In this document: positions 15,858 through 19,454 of the stretch, piece by piece
How the letters are laid out: every line of letters begins with the position of its first letter
Position numbering within the stretch: position 1 is the stretch's first letter
From: an uncultured Bacteroidia bacterium
GTDB taxonomy: Bacteria > Bacteroidota > Bacteroidia > Bacteroidales > CAJPTX01
NCBI GenBank assembly: GCA_938040915.1
Contig: CALHZE010000287.1
Location: 1-19,454 of the forward strand
Reading direction: 5' to 3'
DNA length: 19,454 nt
Notes under the pieces: model-generated
What the model was told of the DNA's origin: nothing
Database searches by the model: none
Seen by the model: only the letters and a program-made list of their open reading frames with translations
Made by a program: the position numbers and the translations under genes

Positions 15858-16649
15858 TTACGAACGAAGCAGACACGACTCAAATGAAACAGGAGGGAGG
15901 TCGGGTAACCTCATCACCTCCTCCCGATAGCGCCGAAACGCATTCTTTTTCTCTGCATCGTAGGCATAGTCGATACGCCCACAGAGATAATCTGTTGCTT
16001 GCTGCGGCGAGATTGACTCCGGAAGCGCAAACGACGCTAACGCCTCTGGAATATGCGCAATACCATATCCCAATGCCCCCTGAAAAGCTGTAAGCCAATC
16101 CGTTGCCGGCGTCGTGTGCGACGCCCATACAGCAAACACCATCGGCAACCCCGTAAAGAGACGCCACGCCTCCCCGAGGTCATAAGCATACTCATAACGA
16201 CGACGATAAGCAAAGACCTTATCGCCAATGAGCAATACCGCCTCGTCAATCGCTTCCCCTTTTTCTAACAGATCGGGAGGCAATGGCAAGAACTGTGGAC
16301 GACACTCCCAATAACGCCCAAGAAGCACTCGCGCCAAGAGGATCGACGTACGCGAATCGCTATCTAAATAAAGACGTCGCACCTGCTCCAAAGGCACATG
16401 CGAATAGATACCAACGCTTTCCACTGCCCCCCTTGCCCCAATACAATAACCATCGAGGACTATCGCCTGTGACTCATCGAGTAGAGCTCCGACCGGCAAA
16501 AGCGCCACATCCACCCGCCTCTCATGAAAAAGTTGCGCACAAACCGAGGGCACTTCGAGCGTCAACTCCACCGCTGGGGCGTGTAAACGTTGCGAGAGCC
16601 CCCAAACCATAGGGAGGGTGTTGAGATAAGAGACCGCGGCGACCTTCAT
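15858..16649 (-). CDS. mqnA: Chorismate dehydratase MqnA (futalosine menaquinone pathway)
   Basis: MqnA dehydrates chorismate to 3-enolpyruvylbenzoate, the entry step of the futalosine route to menaquinone. The 263-residue protein has the MqnA/MqnD two-lobe binding fold with MKVAAVSYLNTLP at 1-13, VDVALLPVGAL at 47-57, the strongly conserved DSDSRTSILLARVLL at 96-110, LLIGDKVF at 139-146, and DLGEAWRLFTGLPMVFAVW at 157-175. SYLNT and SRTS favour MqnA over MqnD, though the two are homologous. Its presence implies that the organism makes menaquinone by this route and not the classical Men route; no other pathway gene is in the window. It sits 38 bp after frr and 15 bp before corA. Confidence 0.88.
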   Translation of the reverse strand: MKVAAVSYLNTLPMVWGLSQRLHAPAVELTLEVPSVCAQLFHERRVDVALLPVGALLDESQAIVLDGYCIGARGAVESVGIYSHVPLEQVRRLYLDSDSRTSILLARVLLGRYWECRPQFLPLPPDLLEKGEAIDEAVLLIGDKVFAYRRRYEYAYDLGEAWRLFTGLPMVFAVWASHTTPATDWLTAFQGALGYGIAHIPEALASFALPESISPQQATDYLCGRIDYAYDAEKKNAFRRYREEVMRLPDLPPVSFESCLLRS

Positions 16650-16687
16650 GCACTCGGGGGGAGGAGATAAGCCCTTACTAAAAGGAG

Positions 16688-17245
16688 CTAAACCGTCATA
16701 ATGTCCTTCTCTTTTGCCTCTACTGTCGCGTCTAACTGCTTGGTATATTTATCGAGCAGCTTTTGCACATCGGCTTCCAGCGTCTTGGCTTCGTCCTCTG
16801 GGAAACCGTCTTTCTGCATCTTCTTAATTTGCTCGTTGGCATCTCGACGCGCATTCCGCAACACAGTCTTCGCCTTTTCCGCTTCGGCCTTTACTTGCTT
16901 TACCAACTCCTTGCGGCGTTCCTCAGTAAGGATCGGGATCGGCACCTTGATCGAATCGCCCGAATTGATTGGCTGCAGTCCGAGGTTCGCCTCCTGAATC
17001 GCCTTCGCAATAGCACCCACCATGTTCTTTTCCCATGGCTGCACTTGCAAGGTGTGTGCGTCAAGAGTCGAGACATTCGCAATATTGTTGAGGGGCGACA
17101 TATTGCCATAATAATCCACCTTCACTTGCGAAAGTATCGCCGGCGAAGCCTTCCCCGTGCGAATACTCTGTAGGGCTACGTCTAGGTGTGCAAGACCTTT
17201 TTCCATGGCCTCTTCAGCCCCTTTCAAACATGTATTCTTATCCAT
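16688..17245 (-). CDS. frr: Ribosome recycling factor
   Basis: RRF works with EF-G to split post-termination ribosomes. The 185-residue protein is full length and matches the family throughout: SIRTGKASPAILSQVKVDYYG (about 27-47), IANVSTLDAHTLQVQPW (about 55-71), then ANLGLQPINSGDSIKVPIPI and LTEERRKELVKQVK, and the second helical arm RNARRDANEQIKKMQKDG. It ends in KEKDIMTV. It follows pyrH by 47 bp, the conserved pyrH-frr order. No promoter box is visible in the gap, so the two are probably co-transcribed. Confidence 0.98.
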   Translation of the reverse strand: MDKNTCLKGAEEAMEKGLAHLDVALQSIRTGKASPAILSQVKVDYYGNMSPLNNIANVSTLDAHTLQVQPWEKNMVGAIAKAIQEANLGLQPINSGDSIKVPIPILTEERRKELVKQVKAEAEKAKTVLRNARRDANEQIKKMQKDGFPEDEAKTLEADVQKLLDKYTKQLDATVEAKEKDIMTV

Positions 17246-17292
17246 TTTACGTAGTCTATAATTTGCGGATGTTTCTCACACTCTCTCTTTAG

Positions 17293-18015
17293 CTAAGCAT
17301 TCCGGACGATGCTCCCGAGCGTCTCGCCACGCAAGAGGCGACCGAGCGCACCAATGCGGTTCATATTAAAGACGATAATCGGGATCTGATTCTCTTGGCA
17401 CAGCGTGAACGCCGTCAAGTCCATAATGCGCAAACGCTTTTCATAAGCTTGGGCAAAGGTTAACGACTCAAACTTTACGGCGTCGGGGTTCTTCTCTGGG
17501 TCACAGTCATAAATCCCGTCCACACGCGTTCCTTTCAAAAGCGCGTCACAACTGAGCTCCGAAGCACGAAGCGCGGCTGCAGAGTCGGTTGTAAAGAAGG
17601 GATTGCCCGTACCCGCGGTCAAGATTGCCACACGCCCGTGCGTTAACGCCTCCTCCACAGCTTCGATGGAATAGGGCGTCGCCACCGGACCGGTCGAGAA
17701 CGCAGAGAAGACCTGTGCCGCACAACGTTCTTTCTCAAAAGCCTCGGCGAGCGCAATGCCGTTAATGACAGTCGCGAGCATCCCCATCTGGTCGCCTTTC
17801 ACGCGCCATTTCCCTGCCGCTTCCCCCTCTGCTCCACGATAGATATTCCCCCCCCCGATAACGAGGGCTATCTGCGTACCCGTCGCCATCGCATCGGCAA
17901 CCGATTTCGCATACTCTGACATCACTTGCGGGTCATACCCAAAGCCCTGCGAGCCTGCTAAAGCTTCGCCACTCAATTTCAATAAGATGCGTCGGAATTT
18001 CATTGGCATTGTCAC
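17293..18015 (-). CDS. pyrH: UMP kinase
   Basis: PyrH phosphorylates UMP to UDP using ATP. The 240-residue protein has the amino-acid-kinase fold with LLKLSGEAL (11-19), the phosphate-binding VIGGGNIYRG (52-61), GDQMGMLATVING (74-86), GTGNPFFTTDSAAALRA (135-151), DGIYDCDP (166-173) and MDLTAF (198-203), all diagnostic of bacterial UMP kinase. Three in-frame ATGs (18015, 18009, 18003) are close together, and family alignments usually begin near MKFRRILLKLSGEA, so the true start could be any of them. The GGGN triplet is encoded by nine consecutive G, a slippage-prone tract in an essential gene. It is the first gene of the long minus-strand run and has its own promoter. Confidence 0.98.
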   Translation of the reverse strand: MTMPMKFRRILLKLSGEALAGSQGFGYDPQVMSEYAKSVADAMATGTQIALVIGGGNIYRGAEGEAAGKWRVKGDQMGMLATVINGIALAEAFEKERCAAQVFSAFSTGPVATPYSIEAVEEALTHGRVAILTAGTGNPFFTTDSAAALRASELSCDALLKGTRVDGIYDCDPEKNPDAVKFESLTFAQAYEKRLRIMDLTAFTLCQENQIPIIVFNMNRIGALGRLLRGETLGSIVRNA

Positions 18016-18039
18016 GCTTTTCCCATAACGGGGTCTCTA

Positions 18040-18047
18040 CAAAAGTA
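18040..18047 (-). promoter_or_regulatory. -7 box of the pyrH promoter
   Basis: The minus strand reads TACTTTTG, an exact TAnnTTTG match, 24 bp upstream of the first possible pyrH start. A TTG at 18074-18072 lies 24 nt upstream, which is longer than usual. The element is back to back with the tRNA-Phe promoter on the other strand, so this intergenic stretch is a divergent promoter region. Confidence 0.55.
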
Positions 18048-18079
18048 CTAGTTTTATTTGTAAAACCGACGCAACTTGG

Positions 18080-18109
18080 TTGCACGTTTCAAAAAAATAC
18101 CTACCTTTG
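18080..18109 (+). promoter_or_regulatory. Promoter of tRNA-Phe
   Basis: A TTG at 18080-18082, a 19-nt spacer and TACCTTTG at 18102-18109 form a near-ideal Bacteroidota promoter (-33 TTG, -7 TAnnTTTG). Transcription should begin a few bases downstream, close to the tRNA 5' end at 18124. This is the best promoter match in the window. Confidence 0.75.
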
Positions 18110-18123
18110 CACCGTTGAACGAT

Positions 18124-18196
18124 GGTGCCATAGCTCAGTTGGTAGAGCAAAGGACTGAAAATCCTTGTGTCCCCGGTTCGATTCCTGGTGGCACCA
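18124..18196 (+). tRNA. tRNA-Phe (anticodon GAA)
   Basis: The 73-nt gene folds as a full cloverleaf. The acceptor arms GGTGCCA (18124-18130) and TGGCACC (18189-18195) pair perfectly. The D stem is GCTC/GAGC with an AGTTGGTA loop. The anticodon stem AAGGA/TCCTT encloses CTGAAAA, placing GAA at positions 34-36. A 5-nt variable loop and a T arm with TTCGATT follow, and the discriminator is A. CCA is not encoded. The T stem CCCGG/CCTGG has one C-U mismatch at its middle pair. It is the only plus-strand gene recognised and has its own promoter and terminator. Confidence 0.96.
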
Positions 18197-18203
18197 CGAC
18201 GGA

Positions 18204-18239
18204 GAAGCCCCTGTACTTTCGAGTGCAGGGGCTTCTTTT
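18204..18239 (+). terminator. Rho-independent terminator of tRNA-Phe
   Basis: A 14-bp stem pairs 18204-18217 (GAAGCCCCTGTACT) with 18222-18235, with one T-G wobble and a TTCG loop, followed by TTTT. It begins 7 bp after the tRNA 3' end and closes a monocistronic tRNA unit. Confidence 0.92.
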
Positions 18240-18353
18240 ATGAAAGTGTGTCAACACCACCGAATGGCACGATAATAAGACACCGTCCTAAGGAAGTGCC
18301 CCAACCTCCCAACACCGGCGCACGCGCTTATTGCTTCCTCCTCACACCAGCAC
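18240..18353. other. Intergenic stretch between two convergent terminators, nothing recognised
   Basis: This noncoding stretch separates the tRNA-Phe terminator (plus strand) from the UspA terminator (minus strand). I see no gene, promoter box or repeat in it. An open frame crosses it on the plus strand but spans both terminators and the tRNA end, so it is not credible as a gene. Confidence 0.6.
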
Positions 18354-18391
18354 AAAAAAAGCGTGCCGACCTCAAAACGAGGACGACACGC
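18354..18391 (-). terminator. Rho-independent terminator of the UspA gene
   Basis: On the minus strand a 13-bp stem (arms 18391-18379 and 18373-18361, starting GCGTG and ending CACGC) has one internal T-T mismatch, one wobble and a 5-nt loop, and is followed by seven T. It lies about 35 bp past the UspA stop codon. Confidence 0.92.
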
Positions 18392-18425
18392 AACCCATCC
18401 AAAATCAGAAGGACTCTCCCCGCCC

Positions 18426-19214
18426 CTACAAAATCATCGCGGGGTTAATGCTCAACACCGGCAACCCTAACGGATTCGCTAGAATCTGCTGATCGGTCGA
18501 GTTCACCATCGGTTTCAAAGCCTGTGTTATCATGATGAGGAAGACATCAATCTCCTTTTCCTTCGCAAAGTCATACAGACTTTGCTTGAAGTTGGAGCTG
18601 TTGTCTGTCGGCACAAGCGTGTAAAAGATGTGGTTCGCATCGAAGACCTTCGACATAGCCTGGATGTTTAGGTCACGCTTATTGATGAGCGACGAATCGT
18701 TGTAGGGCTCTGGCAAGACGAAAATATGCGCCCCATAGAGTTTCGCATTACGCACCGCCCACTCAAACTTGCCCTTTTCAACCCCCAAAGCTCCCATTGG
18801 CATCAAGATGCGCGCAAACGGATTTTCGTGCACGGGCGGCTTCTGCACCGCAAGGAAAGGAATATTCGAGTCAACGATCACGCGTATCGCCTTACTCGCA
18901 AAAAGCTTGTTAAGACCCTTCGTCTCATGAATCCCCATGATCACGAGGTCGGCATGCACCTCCTCCGCATAGCCGGGGATCTCGCCCGAGATTCCCCCCT
19001 CGGAGATCACGGGTTTTATGTTGGCAGCACAAAGTCCCCGAAGACGCGTAGCCTCCTGCTCAAGACGTTCGCGCGCCTCGGGGATCTCCTGCTCCTTCTC
19101 CACGACATGCAAGAGGTGCACATCCAGCACCGGATGAAACTTCTCGAGACTCTTCACGTAACTTATCGCCGCATCTACGACGGGGGTAAAATCACAAGGC
19201 ACGACTATCAACAT
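18426..19214 (-). CDS. Tandem universal stress protein (UspA family)
   Basis: The 262-residue protein contains two UspA-like alpha/beta domains, about 1-125 and 134-262. Domain 1 starts MLIVVPCDFTPVVDAAISYV and includes LDVHLLHVVEKE and ADLVIMGIHETKGLNKLFASKAIRVIVDSNIPFLAVQ. Domain 2 starts ARILMPMGALGVEKGKFEWAV and ends GLPVLSINPAMIL. In ATP-binding Usp proteins a G-x2-G-x9-G-S/T motif follows the MG strand; here the equivalent GIHETKGLNKLFASKA lacks the typical GS, and domain 2 lacks it too, so nucleotide binding is doubtful. Usp proteins act in starvation and stress survival, but the specific role is unknown. It follows a probable polyprenyl synthase gene by 48 bp with no promoter box between, and ends at a strong terminator, so it is likely the last gene of that unit. 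Confidence 0.88.
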   Translation of the reverse strand: MLIVVPCDFTPVVDAAISYVKSLEKFHPVLDVHLLHVVEKEQEIPEARERLEQEATRLRGLCAANIKPVISEGGISGEIPGYAEEVHADLVIMGIHETKGLNKLFASKAIRVIVDSNIPFLAVQKPPVHENPFARILMPMGALGVEKGKFEWAVRNAKLYGAHIFVLPEPYNDSSLINKRDLNIQAMSKVFDANHIFYTLVPTDNSSNFKQSLYDFAKEKEIDVFLIMITQALKPMVNSTDQQILANPLGLPVLSINPAMIL

Positions 19215-19262
19215 TCTCTAGAACTTTTTATTGCAAGAACCAAAGAGGCGGGTAAAAGAGGG

Positions 19263-19454
19263 TTAGTATTTACGACCACCCAAACTTAAAAAAAGAGCTC
19301 GTATCGGGGCACTCACATGACCGACCCGCTCTTCACAACGGCGAAGATATCCCTCCGCAGCGTCGAGATGATCGGCAATCGCTCGCTCACAACGCTCTCG
19401 GATCAAGAGCTCATCGTAAAAAGACATCACTTTACGTATCTTTTCTTCACGGTG
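19263..19454 (-). CDS. C-terminal end of a probable polyprenyl (farnesyl-type) diphosphate synthase, cut by the window edge
   Basis: The minus-strand frame is open from the right edge to TAA at 19263-19265, giving 63 residues without a start. The segment reads KIRKVMSFYDELLIRERCER, then a helix with AIADHLDAAEGYLRR, and ends RALFLSLGGRKY. The pattern of a K-V-x-x-Y-D-E-L helix, then an A-x-x-x-x-x-A-x-x-Y-L helix, then an R-A-L-x-x-L-x-x-R-K-Y end is what I expect at the C-terminus of trans-prenyltransferases in this phylum, which build isoprenoid diphosphates for quinone and lipid-carrier synthesis. The diagnostic DDxxD motifs would lie outside the window, so the call rests on weak, short evidence. 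Confidence 0.55.
   Translation of the reverse strand, partial: HREEKIRKVMSFYDELLIRERCERAIADHLDAAEGYLRRCEERVGHVSAPIRALFLSLGGRKY

Noticed and set aside
14976..15887. 303-codon open frame on the plus strand opposite corA
   Set aside because: corA in the other strand has the GMN motif, two membrane helices and normal length; the plus frame is highly charged and matches nothing.
18167..18448. 93-codon plus-strand open frame downstream of tRNA-Phe
   Set aside because: It begins inside the tRNA and crosses two strong terminators and the end of the UspA gene.
1..19454. A novel defence or mobile-element system
   Set aside because: I found no transposase, integrase, recombinase, nuclease, toxin-antitoxin pair or terminal repeats; the window is mostly core genes plus cell-envelope genes.

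Overview
The window reads as chromosomal DNA of a Bacteroidota bacterium, most likely Porphyromonas or a close relative. This rests on a full-length SprA/Sov translocon gene of the type IX secretion system (T9SS), a C10 (streptopain-like) cysteine protease with an I69 propeptide and InlB-like repeats, two small outer-membrane barrel genes, promoters of the Bacteroidota type (TAnnTTTG -7 boxes), few Shine-Dalgarno sequences, and a G+C content near 50% by eye. The genus is inferred; only the phylum is well supported.

Layout. Every protein gene lies on the minus strand; the one plus-strand gene is tRNA-Phe. From the right edge leftward: the C-terminal end of a probable polyprenyl (farnesyl-type) diphosphate synthase, cut by the window edge; a tandem UspA protein ending in a strong terminator; tRNA-Phe with its own promoter and terminator; then a tightly packed run pyrH, frr, mqnA, corA, nfeD, pdxA, ruvA, sprA, a 521-residue outer-membrane barrel gene, and an RsmI-like methyltransferase. 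Gaps in this run are 3 to 50 bp and two junctions overlap by one base (corA/nfeD and sprA/barrel). A second likely promoter lies just upstream of pdxA. Next comes a small separate barrel gene with its own promoter and terminator. Last is an intergenic region with eight copies of a 7-bp repeat, followed by the C10 protease gene, which runs off the left edge.

How the genes fit together. pyrH, frr, ruvA and pdxA are housekeeping genes for UMP phosphorylation, ribosome recycling, Holliday junction processing and vitamin B6 synthesis. mqnA marks the futalosine route to menaquinone. The distinctive content is for the cell envelope. SprA is the outer-membrane channel through which T9SS cargo leaves the periplasm. 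The barrel gene translationally coupled to it is a candidate partner of unknown role. The C10 protease is a plausible T9SS cargo, but its C-terminus, where a sorting domain would be, lies outside the window.

I found no CRISPR array, insertion sequence, phage gene or known defence system. The nearest thing to an undescribed unit is the sprA-barrel pair and the repeat-bearing region upstream of the protease; both are hypotheses.
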